Shown here: positions 8,001 through 19,148 of the stretch, in pieces
Layout: every line of letters begins with the position of its first letter
Numbering within the stretch: position 1 is the first letter of the stretch
NCBI GenBank assembly: GCA_036897095.1
Contig: JAYMSP010003017.1
Location: 1-21,516 of the forward strand
From: Plantago elongata
Lineage: Eukaryota > Streptophyta > Magnoliopsida > Lamiales > Plantaginaceae
DNA: 21,516 nucleotides
Reading direction: 5' to 3'
Made by a program: the position numbers and the translations under genes
The notes under the pieces: generated by a model
Databases searched by the model: none
Told to the model about the DNA's origin: nothing
What the model saw: the letters and a program-made list of their open reading frames with translations, nothing else

Positions 8001-8195
8001 TTGGAGGGGATTTTCGGACTCTCCAATGTAGGGATCTATTGCAAGACGATCTCATCTAATTTTATTATTTAGAATGTACTTTCGAAACTTTCCAAAATGT
8101 TGGAGTCTCTTGTAAAACGGACACATTTAATTTTATTATTTAGAATAGATTTTCGGGACTCTTCAAAATATAGGGATCTATCGCCATACGGGCTC
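7986..8195. repeat. About 70-bp tandem repeat, three copies
   Basis: Units begin at about 7986, 8054 and 8125. Each starts tCTAATTTTAT.ATTT, continues through a TTTTCGGGACTCT-like middle and ends with GGGATCTATtGC-like sequence and an ACG-rich close. Units one and three are closest. The third ends about 390 bp before the CHUP1-like start codon, so the array borders its promoter. Confidence 0.7.
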
Positions 8196-8330
8196 TAATG
8201 AGAATCACCGTAACACATTGAGCGCGTGCCATTGCACCTCCAATCATAAATGATTTCCTGTTTTTACAGTCAATTACATTAACAATGTTCAAATTCAGAA
8301 GAACGAACACTAACTTGAATCTGGGCACCA

Positions 8331-8338
8331 TATTTAAA
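8331..8338 (+). promoter_or_regulatory. Candidate TATA box of the CHUP1-like gene
   Basis: TATTTAAA lies about 250 bp before the start codon, followed by a C/T-rich leader (8400-8480) typical of plant core promoters (Y patch). A start about 30 bp downstream would give a 5' UTR of about 220 nt. A second weaker TTATATCT at 8552 is too near the ATG. Confidence 0.4.
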
Positions 8339-8505
8339 AGATAGAAGAAAGCAGAGATTACCCAGAAAAAAAAGACCGTTCCTCGTAAACTGTGCACTCA
8401 CTCAAACTCACTTCCCTCTTCACTCTTCTTTACCATACTTCACAACCAAATCCCAATCCCTTCCTTTCTCTCAATTCCACTTCATCAGAGATCAGACATC
8501 GACCC

Positions 8506-8526
8506 ATGCAGAGTTACACTAAGTAG
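8506..8526 (+). promoter_or_regulatory. Short upstream ORF in the CHUP1-like leader
   Basis: ATG at 8506 followed by five codons and TAG gives a six-residue peptide (MQSYTK), 60 nt before the main ATG. If transcription starts near the candidate TATA box, scanning ribosomes meet this first, and it could damp translation. Confidence 0.45.
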
Positions 8527-8586
8527 CAGCACACTGACACTCACTCTCCATTTATATCTATCTACCCATCCACACTCTTCTCACAA

Positions 8587-11500
8587 ATGGTGACTGGAAA
8601 AGTGAAATCCGCAATGGGTCTCCAAAAGTCTCCGGCCAACCCCAAACCCTCCACATCCGGAAAACACTCCACCAAGTCATCTGGCGGCAGCCTCACTCGC
8701 TCATTCGGCGCGTACTTCCCACGCGCGTCCGCACAAGTCCAACCTCGACCTCCCGACGTTACGCAGCTTCTCCGCGTAGTCGAGGAGCTTCGAGAGCGCG
8801 AGTCGAGGCTGAAAACGGAACTTCTGGAGCTGAAGCTGCTACGAGAGTCTGCTTCCATTGTCCCTGTTCTGGAGAACGAGATTTCGAAAAGAGACTACGA
8901 AATCGAACGTTCCGGTGTGAAGATTGATTGCTTGGAAGCGGAGAATGAGCATCTTAGAGAAGAGAACGAGCTTCTTCACGAGGAGTTAACGAAACAGAAC
9001 TGTAAATACGAGGAGAGGATCAAACGGATGCAAGGTGAGTTGCTGGAGATTAAGAGAGCTGTGTTGGAGAGAGAGCAGGAGGAAGCTTCTTCTTCGTCTT
9101 CTTCGCCTTCAATTGCTCCCAAATTGCTCGTCGACGTTACAAACACGACCATCAATAACAATAACAAGTCATCTGCCAAGTCTTTGAAGAAATGCGTGAC
9201 AGTGAATGCGAGTAGTTACAGCCTGCATTTGAACAATTTGAAGATTAACGAAACAACTGAGAGTATTATGATGAAGAAAGATGAGTTCTCTAGAAACTCG
9301 TTTAGCAATTCGGAAGATCATCTAGAAACTTCAGAAGCGTTAATGGCGATTAGATCACGAACTCCTCGGATCCCTAAACCACCTCCTAAGCCTTCAATTT
9401 CGACGTCTTCTTCGTCGGCATTGTCGTCTTGTCACTCTTCTCCTTCTTGCAGCTCCTTATCGGAATCAGCTGACCGTGCATTGTCGATTCCGTTACCTCC
9501 GCCACCTCCTCCTCCGATTACAACTAAAATTCCGTCTGCTCCGCCGCCTCCGCCGTCGAAGGCGGCGGCTCCGTTGGCGCCGCCACCACCTCCCAAGGGG
9601 TTGAAACCGGTGGCGACGAAGGTCAGGAGAGTTCCGGAGGTAGTCGAATTTTATCACTCATTAATGCGGAGGGATTCGATTTGTCGGAGAGATTCCGGTG
9701 GTGGCGCAGCTGCTGGTGCGGCGGCCAAGGACATGATTGGGGAGATTGAGAACCGTTCTGCTCACTTGCTTGCTGTAAGTTTGAATTTTACTTTAAAAAG
9801 TCACTGGTTTACTTTAAGTTACTCCAAATTGCATATAACCCGATGTTAGATCGATATTCTTTTCACGCCTTAGTATAAAATGTTGTTCCAAATGTGTACT
9901 CGACTTAGTTAGTTTATTTATCACTCATTATAATTAAAGTGAAGCGTATAAACATGTAATGTAATATCCTGTCTTTGAATCATAATAATACGCATTTCTT
10001 TGTGAATTATCAGTACCAATCCGATCATATGCCAGGATTTTCAAATGTTATAGTACTAGAAAGTTCTGTAAGTAGGGGTTGTAATTAGTATTTCAGTTAG
10101 ATTTGGGATCGTATGTGATTGGATCGATATTCGGGGGTGTGTTGTGTGAATTTCCCTACTGAATATTTACTCTACTTGCCAGTTGCAACTCTTTATGAGT
10201 TGATAATGACTTGCAACGGTGTTTTTATTTTGGAATTATTATACTACAAGATAGGACAAAATTAGGATTCTGATGACTTATATACAGAAAAGGGTGGGAT
10301 GATGAGAATTGTATGGTAGACCATGTGGCCTTTTAAGGGTATTTATTGCTTTAAGTGTTGATTATACCTTTTTTGAGCAAATGTCCTCATTGTTTCAATT
10401 CCTTCTGTTGGGCTTGGGACACACATGACCCTATTATTTTCATTATTTTACCTTATCTTTATGTTAATTACAGATTAAGACAGATGTCGAGACGCAAGGT
10501 GATTTTATTCGGTCACTCATCAAAGAAGTCGAGGGTGCTTCGTTTACCAACATTGAAGATGTCGTGCCATTCGTCAAGTGGCTTGATGATGAACTCTCTT
10601 ACTTGGTATTTCTTGTTTAGTGTAACTTTGTTTGAACTTCTGTCTTGGAAATACATTGGACTTCTAATGATTTGAATATCTTAAACTATATAGGTTGATG
10701 AAAGGGCTGTGTTGAAACACTTTGATTGGCCAGAGCAGAAAGCGGATGCATTAAGAGAAGCTGCATTTGGCTACGGTGATTTGAAGAAGCTAGAGTCTGA
10801 GGTGTCGTCATTTCACGATGATCTTAGACAGCCTTGTGGCTCTGCGCTCAAGAAAATGCAATCCTTGTTTGAGAAGTAAGAATTTCTATCAAGCTCTGGC
10901 CAACCATAATTCAATTAATGTTAATGGTTTTGTATGTTCCCGTACTCAAAACTAAGCGGTGTGGGTATAGGTTGGAGCACGGGGCTTACAATTTATCCAG
11001 GATGAGGGAATCCGCTTCAAACAGATACAAAGTTTTTCACATCCCGATGAATTGGATGCTGGATACAGGCTATGTAAGTCAGGTATATGTTCTTAGCCTC
11101 ATCTTGTAATTTTGATTTGCTTGCATCTGGTTTGTGAATATGGTGGTATATACTGCACAATATCTTCAGGACTCCAATCAGAATCATGACTCTTACTGAC
11201 TGAAATTGCAGATCTTCTAAGTATCTTTTGTTTCTGTTTTAGTACAACATACTGTTAGTTTCAATAAGAATTATAAGATTGATCCAACAAACTCTATTAA
11301 ATGTCATTTGTACCGGAATCTACTTGGTGTGGACAATACATTCTTACCGTTATGAAACGTAATCCCAACGTTTTCCAGTAGTTGAAGGTTTTGGTGGTCC
11401 ATCACCGGGCGAAAATCTTGAGCACCCAACCATTTGATGGTCAGTTTATTTGTAATACTGAATTTGTTGGTAACGTGTGGTCCTTCCGATTTTCAAACTT

Positions 11501-12210
11501 CCTGGCAAGTAGAATCGAATTTTATTGCATGCTGTGACTTGTGATGTAATTCCATCACCCTTGTTTCACATGAGTTTGTTTACTAGTTTATGGATACTTC
11601 CTTCCAATTCAATCTTTCTAGGAATGTTTCAAGCCATTTTTTTTGTAATTTTCGATTATTTGCTCAATGCCGAAATTAGTAATTCTGAGTCATCCATCAG
11701 AAATAATTGTGCACCTGCTGACCTGCACAACCTAATCTGGAAACTGTTGCAATCAGTTCTGGTCCATAATGTACATCTCTTCCCAATTCCCATGATTCAT
11801 CATCAGTGTATACACAAGTTCGCCTGATGATATTGACCACCACGTTCTGTTGTAGATCAAGCTGGCATCGGTGAAATTGGCGATGAAGTACATGAAGAGA
11901 GTACTGGCAGAGCTTGAAATGGTTGTTGGTGGTCCTGAAGAAGAAGAACTTATCGTTCAAGGTGTCAAGTTTGCTTTCCGAGTTCACCAGGTACACAAAC
12001 ACTTCCTGGAGATATGCTTGTTTATGCAATACTTTGCGGATGTTGTAGCTTATTGATTAATTTTCTTTTGGGTATTTTCTTCAGTTTGCGGGAGGTTTTG
12101 ATGTGGAAACAATGAAAGCATTTCAAGAGCTGAGAGATAAAATTCAGTTATGCAACATTCAGTGCCAAAGTCAGCAGCAGAAATTTGTTTGCAGATCTTC
12201 AGCTTGCTAA
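8587..12210 (+). CDS. CHUP1-like: CHUP1/IPGA1-family protein (coiled coil, proline-rich, conserved C-terminal domain)
   Basis: Six exons join into one 624-codon frame: 8587-9774, 10474-10605, 10694-10875, 10971-11082, 11856-11990, 12085-12210 (TAA). All introns are GT-AG (699, 88, 95, 773 and 94 bp), with phases 0, 0, 2, 0, 0. Residues 1-50 are basic and Ser/Pro-rich with the conserved TRSFGAYFPRASAQV. Residues about 57-167 form a heptad-rich coiled coil. Residues 259-338 are proline-rich (IPKPPPKP, PLPPPPPPP), as in profilin- or SH3-type ligands. From KVRRVPEVVEFYHSLMRRDS (345-364) to the end is the family's C-terminal domain, with DMIGEIENRS, KWLDDELSYL, HFDWPEQKADALREAAF, IPMNWMLDTG and VQGVKFAFRVHQ. 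CHUP1 proper is longer, with an outer-envelope anchor, and moves chloroplasts on actin. This short form lacks that N-terminal segment and is closer to the Arabidopsis IPGA1/At1g48280-type proteins, where IPGA1 is microtubule-associated. The start is chosen by the conserved MVxGKV-x-MG opening. Function is inferred from family only. Confidence 0.92.
9775..10473 (+). other. Intron 1 of the CHUP1-like gene
   Basis: 699 bp, GTAAGT donor and TTACAG acceptor. It is AT-rich, and no repeat or nested gene is seen. A frame over 10355-10675 merely reads across the intron end and exon 2 in the wrong phase. Confidence 0.85.
11083..11855 (+). other. Intron 4 of the CHUP1-like gene
   Basis: 773 bp, donor CAG/GTATAT and acceptor TTGTAG. 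No transposon terminus or RNA gene was recognised. It splits the C-terminal domain between DTGYVSQ and IKLASVKLA. Confidence 0.85.
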
Positions 12211-12790
12211 TTCACTCTGTAGCAAACTCCGCTTCAGATGTTCTTACTGCATTTTGTTGTATAAAGAACCAAACATATCGATTTGTGAATATACAGTTCG
12301 CGACGATTCATTCAATCAAAATTATTTATCAGGTCAATAAGATTTAAGGATGGGAGAGTTTTCTCGTTCAACTTGGTGGGGTTTGCTTGAGATTCAAATG
12401 TTTCATGGTTCTTTTGTTTGTTCAAAAGATTCTATGAAGTTATTAGTACAGATGTTGAAGATTAGCTTTAGTGGTACTGGTTATAATTGTGCAGATATCA
12501 TAATCATAGTACTATTGTTTTGAAAACTGTAATCAAAATAGTAATCATACATTACTAAATATGCATGTAATGACACAAAGAATGCTCTGACTTTGCTCTT
12601 ATTTACCCTTTCAATTTCAAGAGAGCATAATCTTTCCTAATATTTGTGACTGTAAACATTTTACATTTGTATAATGTAATAATAACCTCACACATGACAA
12701 AGTGGTGTCAACTATCAACCACACTAGAAACTGATTTAAGTTGAACAAAATATAGACAAGACATCCCATATCCAATCCCAAGCATCAATC
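12211..12790. other. Convergent intergenic/3' UTR region
   Basis: 580 bp between the two stop codons hold both 3' UTRs. No canonical AATAAA is positioned clearly for either gene, which is common in plants. No repeat is seen. Overlap of the two transcript ends is possible. Confidence 0.5.
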
Positions 12791-15700
12791 TCACATGACA
12801 AGAGCTGCATATAGCAGCTGATTCCATGTATCAGGTAGCCCAGGGAGGCACCAATGGCTGCAGTCAACACCCGAGTGATCACCACTGTAAGCCGACGGAT
12901 GTGCATCTTTCCTTAGCTGAGACAATGTTGTGATGTCCAGAAGAAACACTGGCTTTGACATCCCACGCAATACTTTGTATACGATTTCAGCTTCTGGTGG
13001 CGTACCCCCTGGATAAGTAGACCCTGTCAAGGGTTGCTGCTCGCCATTGCAACTCTTAGCCTTGGAATTCCATTCCCTAGCCCTATAATTTTAACATTTA
13101 ATGAAAACATTATTGCACGGAAAAAGCATCTATTGTTGGCTTTTAGGTTATGCATTAGCAAGTAACTTACTGGTAATGAGTGGGGGAAATGCCTTGGAAG
13201 AAAACTTTGGTCTTGGAAGGATTAACGTTAACTTCAACCCATCGAGCCCAAGTGGTCAAGCCCTTGTAAAACGCGACAAGACGGTCCATGTCCTTGGATA
13301 CCTTGGTGCCATCTTGTATGTAGTCCCATCTGCAACAAGAACATTGTATTAGTCGAAATTGCAGTAAAATGTAAGGATATTAACCAGACAAGTGGAATTA
13401 AGGAAGAGTTGTGACTTGTGATACATACCCTTGAGAAGAAGCTCCTTTGTGAGTCCACCAATGCCATGTGTTGAAGATGAGCATATCCATTCCTCTCCAA
13501 GCATTGCCTTGTTGAATGGAGTTTAAGTTCAATACTCGCCCTATTTTTTCTCGTGTTACGTCCACCAAGTATGTTGATCGGTAATATAGTATGGACACTC
13601 CATAATCCTGAAAATAAAATCAACTTGTTCAATATCAGTACTAAATCTGCCTTTGAAATTTTGTCAATACATGATGGCATTATCCTAAAGTGCCGATTTA
13701 AATTATTGGGTTGGATCTTATGTCCTATTCATGTTAAAGTTTCATCGACCTAGGTGTAAAATTTGGGTCGGAACTCATGAGGTTGTTGTCCATGATAAAA
13801 ATTACTTACGTGGTCTATCATAGTTTTGGCAAAACGAACAAATATTAAATATTCCGTCATCCTCCGTCCTAGAGAAACCAGCAGTATAACTTTCTCATTT
13901 TACCAAATTGAGCCCAACAAAGCTCAACCCAGTATCGTCCTAAAAATGAGAAACGACATTGAGCACAAGAAAGCCCAACCCAATTTTCACCTACTTCCCT
14001 TTTCCTCTTTGGGCCTAACCCTTATAATAAGGCCACAATTAACCGGTATAACCTATAATATGAGACCAAATACAAACCACAATTAGAATCTTACTTCCTC
14101 GGCTCTTATTTATCCATAAAGCTTTATACATTTATTATTTTTATCATTTCATAAAACTTCATACGCAAAAGACACTTGGTAGAAAAGGTATTGTACCACT
14201 ACGAGTTGTCTATGAACAACCAAAGCAAGTCATAAGACACTGGTTTGTGGAGATGAATATCCCATCCACTTCAACTTCAACCAGATATGAATTGATTTTT
14301 AAACGAACCTTTTCTTATTATTAGTTGTTTGTGCGACCCTGGAGACTGAAGAGCATCTTTCTTTTTCCATTTCTTTTTCTTGACAATTCAATTTTCAATA
14401 AAAACGGTGCATTAATCATTGCATTGCAACTTACATGTAGATAAAGTTGTACACCAACTATAACGACCATTATACTTATGGCCTCTCCACTGTACTGCAC
14501 TAGTCAAATTAAGTTGCTTTTTTAATGAGTTTCCATTATTTTGCTTTCAAATAACTTCACCTCCATACCCATTTTTATTAAAACCCATTTTACTCCGCAC
14601 AATAAATATGAGATCCACATAAAATGGTAAACGAATTCCACCCTCTTTATAAGAGAGGGGTACCGGGGAATACATAACATCAAATAAATCATATATACTT
14701 TTTCCATTCTGTAGAAGTTGTCAAGTTTATTGTCAATGCTCTAATACAATGTGAAACAAAGGAGAATCACTCTCATATATAGATTGATATCTGAATGATT
14801 AATACAGTAAGTATTGGGAAACTAATAATCTCTTGCTTATATAGCAAATAAAAAAGAGAAATATTAATTCTTATTGACTTCTAATACTAATCCTATCTAG
14901 TATAATTGCTTCCTTTGATTAAGCAGAGTAATATTATTACACTATATAGTACCTGTGGGGTTTATTTTACTTTATATATACATATATATTTATAGGTAAT
15001 TGATTTGATTGTTTAAATTAAATTTTGATTGAGAAAATGTGTTTATTTAGATCAATGGTGAGCTGTGTGGGACATGAAGAACATCAACATCACATTATAG
15101 TTTAATCAAGTAGTGCCAATAATCCATCCATTAACAACCAATTACCCCTCTAATATACTCATAATATTAGCATGTATAAACAATTGCTAATTTGTACTAC
15201 TATCAATCACTTCATACCATATGCATATACACACAAGTGGGATGGATGGCTATTTGGTACTTCTCCACCCTACCCTCCTTCACCCTACCCTCCTTCGTAT
15301 CTTAGAACTTCATACTTATAAAAAATATTTATTTATTTTTTATGCTAAAAGACTTACATGAATTTTTTTAAAAAATCGGATGAAGTTGAAAGTAACTAAA
15401 AAAATGTAATAACAATCTGGAAAAGGGGCTAACAGGATTAGATTCGATTTAACACCAACTTAGAGAAGATTACGACAATAATTCTTAATTATTCTCGAAT
15501 TAGCTCATCAACCCATGTCCAATGGTAGAGTTTGAAATTTATCTTTATGATCAGCTTTCTCTTTAACCGTGCACTATTGGCTTTAATCTGCCCACTGTGT
15601 AATGATGCTTCTTGAATGATCATTTCAAATTCAACTCATTTTCGGACATTCGTAAAGCTTCATATAATATTATTGGGCATGGAATATGACTTAACGTTCA

Positions 15701-16841
15701 CGAAACTAATCTATAATATCTCATCAACCAATCACATAATAACTATATCTCATATACCTCGTTAAACCATCCAATTACATATATATACCTTCCTAACCTA
15801 ATCTTTAAAATGATCCCGCCCATATACACATAGCAAGTTTACAATTACATAATTCTAATACAATATATCATAACATAACATAACATAACATAACATAACA
15901 TAGAGACGTGTGATTGATTTCAGAATCGTAAACTTACCAATCCGAAACACAACATATCATAACAGTAATACGTGTATGGTATATTGGTTCCGATGGGTAC
16001 ATCATGCTAGTATGGAGTCATGTGAAGTAGGATTTTAATAAAATATGATGTCTATTCTCTCCATAGTTGTCTGGATTGTTTGTCAATTTAGGACCAAAAC
16101 AAAATGTTGCAATACTTTATAACTGTAGATGGAGCTCTTGTGAAAGATAGGACCAAAATGACTGACCTGAAATGTCACGGTAGAAAGCGATTCTTGTCGG
16201 ACAAAACTCGTCTTCGATTTAGGAACCCACGCATAAACCATACAAACCAGCGATTGCCACTGATTCAGACTCAGTGAGTCACCCACAAACATTATCTTCT
16301 TCCCACTGTATCTCCTCAGAAAATCCAACCCATTGAACCTGCACAAAAATTTAAACACCGAGTCAACTCACTGAGTTCAAACAAAAATCCCACACGCGCG
16401 CGTACAATTAGTTCAGCGCAACGTACAACACGTGGACAATTTAAATTTCCACCATAACAAACACGACTATAGCAAAATTGAACATATCTAAAGTCAATAG
16501 ATAAATGACTCAGCTTATAAGAGTAGAGAGTTATAAATGAAGAAGTACCTGGGAATGTTGCAAGAGTCGGGTTTCCAGGAATACTTGAGGTACTGCTTAT
16601 CGGGACGACCATACTTGACACAGTCGAATTCGGGGTCGATAAACGGGCAGCCGGAAGATTGGTAGAGCGGGTACGAAGTGTCGACAACCCAGTTGCCCTG
16701 GAACAAGTTGCAGCTGCTGGCTAGTTTGCGGCTAGTGAGATTATTGGAATGGACTGGAAATGGCGCCAGGACTAGTACTAGTGCTAAAATGGCGGCTTTA
16801 ATGAAGCTCACCATTAGTACTGGCCTGGTGAGCAGCAACAT
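12791..16841 (-). CDS. TBL38-like: TRICHOME BIREFRINGENCE-LIKE protein (PMR5N + PC-esterase), TBL37/38 type
   Basis: Five minus-strand exons join into 364 codons: 16841-16549, 16338-16167, 13607-13429, 13329-13171, 13082-12791 (TGA). Introns are GT-AG: 210, 2559, 99 and 88 bp. Residues 1-32 are a hydrophobic signal peptide or anchor. The PMR5 N-terminal domain follows: [47 protein letters not shown]. The catalytic block is [19 protein letters not shown] (GDS at 117-119); [15 protein letters not shown] and [11 protein letters not shown] follow. It ends with [19 protein letters not shown] (DxxH, Asp341 and His344). TBL proteins are Golgi enzymes that add, or in some cases remove, acetyl groups on xylan, pectin or other wall polysaccharides, using the Ser-Asp-His triad visible here. 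Length is normal and the catalytic residues are intact. HYQAREW has Ala where relatives usually have Gly, right at the exon 4/5 junction. A second Met (M10) is an alternative start. Orthology to TBL38 rather than TBL37 is not certain. Confidence 0.93.
15266..15295. repeat. 15-bp tandem duplication
   Basis: CACCCTACCCTCCTT is repeated exactly twice (15266-15280, 15281-15295) within TBL intron 2. It is C-rich on the plus strand, unlike its AT-rich surroundings. Confidence 0.85.
15869..15901. repeat. (CATAA)n pentanucleotide microsatellite
   Basis: About six and a half perfect copies of CATAA in TBL intron 2. It is likely polymorphic in length. Confidence 0.9.
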
Positions 16842-16917
16842 GAATTAAAAGAGTATGATCAATTGGAAGAAGTGTAAAGTGTGAAGAAATAGTAAAGGTG
16901 CCTTCAAATTTGTGTCG

Positions 16918-16925
16918 TATTTATA
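16918..16925 (-). promoter_or_regulatory. TATA box of the TBL gene
   Basis: TATAAATA on the minus strand, within CTATAAATAC, 77 bp before the ATG at 16841. A start about 30 bp downstream would leave a leader of about 45-50 nt. Position and sequence are canonical. Confidence 0.7.
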
Positions 16926-17020
16926 GACGAGCTAGGCTTTGATGAAACAGCGGTGTTGTGTACTGGACTACTGGTACTGGTTGTTGTGTGTAGTGTACCA
17001 CATTGTTTTCAATTGTACCA

Positions 17021-17220
17021 ACTCCGTCTCAATGTTAAATACTCCGTAGCCTGATCACTCCGGGTTCATTTACCTGGAGAGTCGAATATAAAATTTAATA
17101 AAAAAATAAATTAAATATATAATAATAGAATAGAAAAAAAGAAGAAGAAATAGCTAGTTTATAAAGTATATGGGATATTGAATAAAGTAAATTAATGAGG
17201 AACTGAAAATGAGACGGACT
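17021..17220. mobile_element. Stowaway-like MITE upstream of the TBL promoter
   Basis: ACTCCGTCTCA (17021-17031) is matched in inverse by TGAGACGGACT (17210-17220) with one mismatch in 11 bp, bounding exactly 200 bp of AT-rich non-coding DNA. CCGTCTCA is a common variant of the Stowaway end. A TA target duplication is not evident. A second TACTCCGT motif at 17039 hints at nested or rearranged copies. The element ends about 95 bp from the TBL TATA box. Confidence 0.65.
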
Positions 17221-18134
17221 AAAATAGAATACGGATAAATGAAATTCGGGTATTAGAAATATATTAATTATTTAGAGTCGTGAAATTTACAATGTGAATA
17301 AATAACTTAAAGTGATTAGTAAACAGAATATATATAATATGAAGAATATTTATCATTTATAAATTATACAATAACATTATTAATCTATACTCTAAAAATC
17401 CACTAGAAGACACCCTGTCATGACCATTTTATTGTTCTTTAATGGACCTACCTAGCCATAATTTTGCACGTAGAATTATTACCCTTTTGCTAGAACAGAA
17501 TTTTTTTTTTTTTTTGAGTCTTTTGCGAAAACAGAATTTATGAGCATAAATCAAATTAATTTGATAGTTTTTTTCTTAATTGGTTAAATTTTTTATTAAT
17601 AATAAACCAATAGTACAAAGAATACTCCCACAAACAAATACAGCGAAAAAAAATCACATCATCCAAACTATGAACACTATATCTAAACCTCAACTATAAA
17701 GTTAACCATCATAACCAGTGAAACCCAACAAAATTAAAGTAATCTCCCCATCATGCTTTACCACTAGATCGAAACTTAACCTCCCGAACATTTGCAGATT
17801 AGGATAGAATCCACCGTCAATTTCAAAAATACACAAGAATTATCTATTTTATCGAAGTCCTCACTTTTATACGAGTTGGTTTTGCATACACACTTATCAA
17901 TCCTCACCAAAAGTTAATTTGATAGTTGGATGCAACTTTAACTTGGATTACTCTTTTACGATTTCAAAAAGTTATTGACAAAGAAATTAAGAAACTCATT
18001 ATAAAGGTGAACCCCGCAACTTAAAAGAATATTTAATTTTTTTTATTTTTTTCAAATTTTCTTTTACAAGCACTTTTTACAATCACTATATACGATTAAT
18101 TTAATTGAACACTGATCTCCTTTTCTTGTTTTTG
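17221..18134. other. Gene-free intergenic stretch
   Basis: AT-rich sequence with a run of about 14 T near 17501-17515. No credible coding frame, RNA gene or bounded repeat was found. Confidence 0.35.
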
Positions 18135-18290
18135 GGGGCGGGTGGAACACATTAAAATTGATAAGTTAATTCAACTGAAATGGGTATTTTTTTAGGGGCG
18201 AGTGGAACACATTAAAATTGATAAGTTAATTCAACAGAAATGTATATTTTTTTAGGGGCGGGTGGAACACATGTTAATTCAACAGAAATG
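18135..18290. repeat. 60-bp tandem repeat, two full copies and a shortened third
   Basis: Units start at 18135, 18195 and 18255 with an exact 60-bp period. Each begins GGGGCGGGTGGAACACAT and continues through TAAGTTAATTCAAC and GAAATG to a T-run. The third lacks an internal 12-bp piece (TAAAATTGATAA) and ends early. Units one and two differ at only a few bases, so the duplication is recent compared with its surroundings. Non-coding. Confidence 0.9.
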
Positions 18291-19148
18291 TTACACATGC
18301 AGTGATGCACATATAGTGGTCTAGTGGATATGATAATTGTGACCATGCATTAACATCTCCGTTATAACTTTTCAAAGAGTCCCCTTTTTATAAGTTTGTC
18401 AGAATTTTCCAATCACACTTATATTTAGAGCCAATTTTGCATTTACACCCAACAATCAATGTGTGTCCATCACTAGGAAAATGGATTAACTGCTGCACAA
18501 CCAACATTCACGCCATATTCTCATGAAAGTCCTTAAAATTATCAAAGGTTGTCAACAATTGAAACATACACAAGTTAAGAACCAAGGTTCTAAAAGTAAT
18601 TGGGATAACAAAACTTTTCACTTGGAATACTCAATCAACGTATTGTACGGTTATTTTTTCAATAAACATGTTAATTTGTTAGCTAGTTTAAAATAAAATG
18701 ATTAAAAATAAATCTTTAACTTACTACATGTAGATCGTTTAGTAGTTATTTGTAAACCGATATGTAACCTTTCACCTCAAAGTCTACTAATTGTAATATA
18801 TTAAATGCACAAATGATAAATAACTAAGGAATCATAAAAGATTATGAATAAACAAAATTATGCATGTGATCCATCTCTAATTTATGTCAATACAGGTTGT
18901 GTATGCTATAACATGACAAGGTACCCATAGGACGGCTGCTCGGTTGCTATTGAGTATTGAGTATTGAGTGACTGGATGAGGCCTCGGGTGAACCTCATTG
19001 ACGCTTCCAAAACTAACCCTTTGGCTGATATATTTCATTTTCATTTTTTCATGAAATACTTGAATACATTACTTCATATATAACTATTAATTGCAGAGTC
19101 TAGCTGATTAACTAACTTACGATTATAAATTTGAAAGAAAAAAGTTAT
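18291..19148. other. Gene-free intergenic stretch
   Basis: No coding or RNA gene is seen. A short ATTGAGT triplication lies at about 18950-18969, followed by a GC-richer patch (18925-19020) of unknown origin. Confidence 0.35.

Larger units (their letters stand above)
13608..16166 (-). other. 2.56-kb intron 2 of the TBL gene
   Basis: This intron is more than ten times longer than the gene's other introns and contains repeat debris: a Stowaway-like end near 14090 (TTACTTCCTCGGCTCTTATT), a 15-bp tandem duplication at 15266-15295 and an (ATAAC)n array at 15869-15901. No coding region is credible inside it. It separates the GDS block exon from the WRGMDM exon; splicing CAG to GATTATGGAG keeps the frame. 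Confidence 0.85.

Noticed and set aside
10355..10675. 106-codon plus-strand frame
   Set aside because: It reads through intron 1 and exon 2 of the CHUP1-like gene in the wrong phase.
13234..13680. 148-codon minus-strand frame overlapping TBL exons 3 and 4
   Set aside because: It is a different frame of the same strand; the spliced frame with conserved TBL motifs explains the region.
15869..15901. CRISPR-like or other structured array
   Set aside because: It is a simple CATAA microsatellite without spacers.
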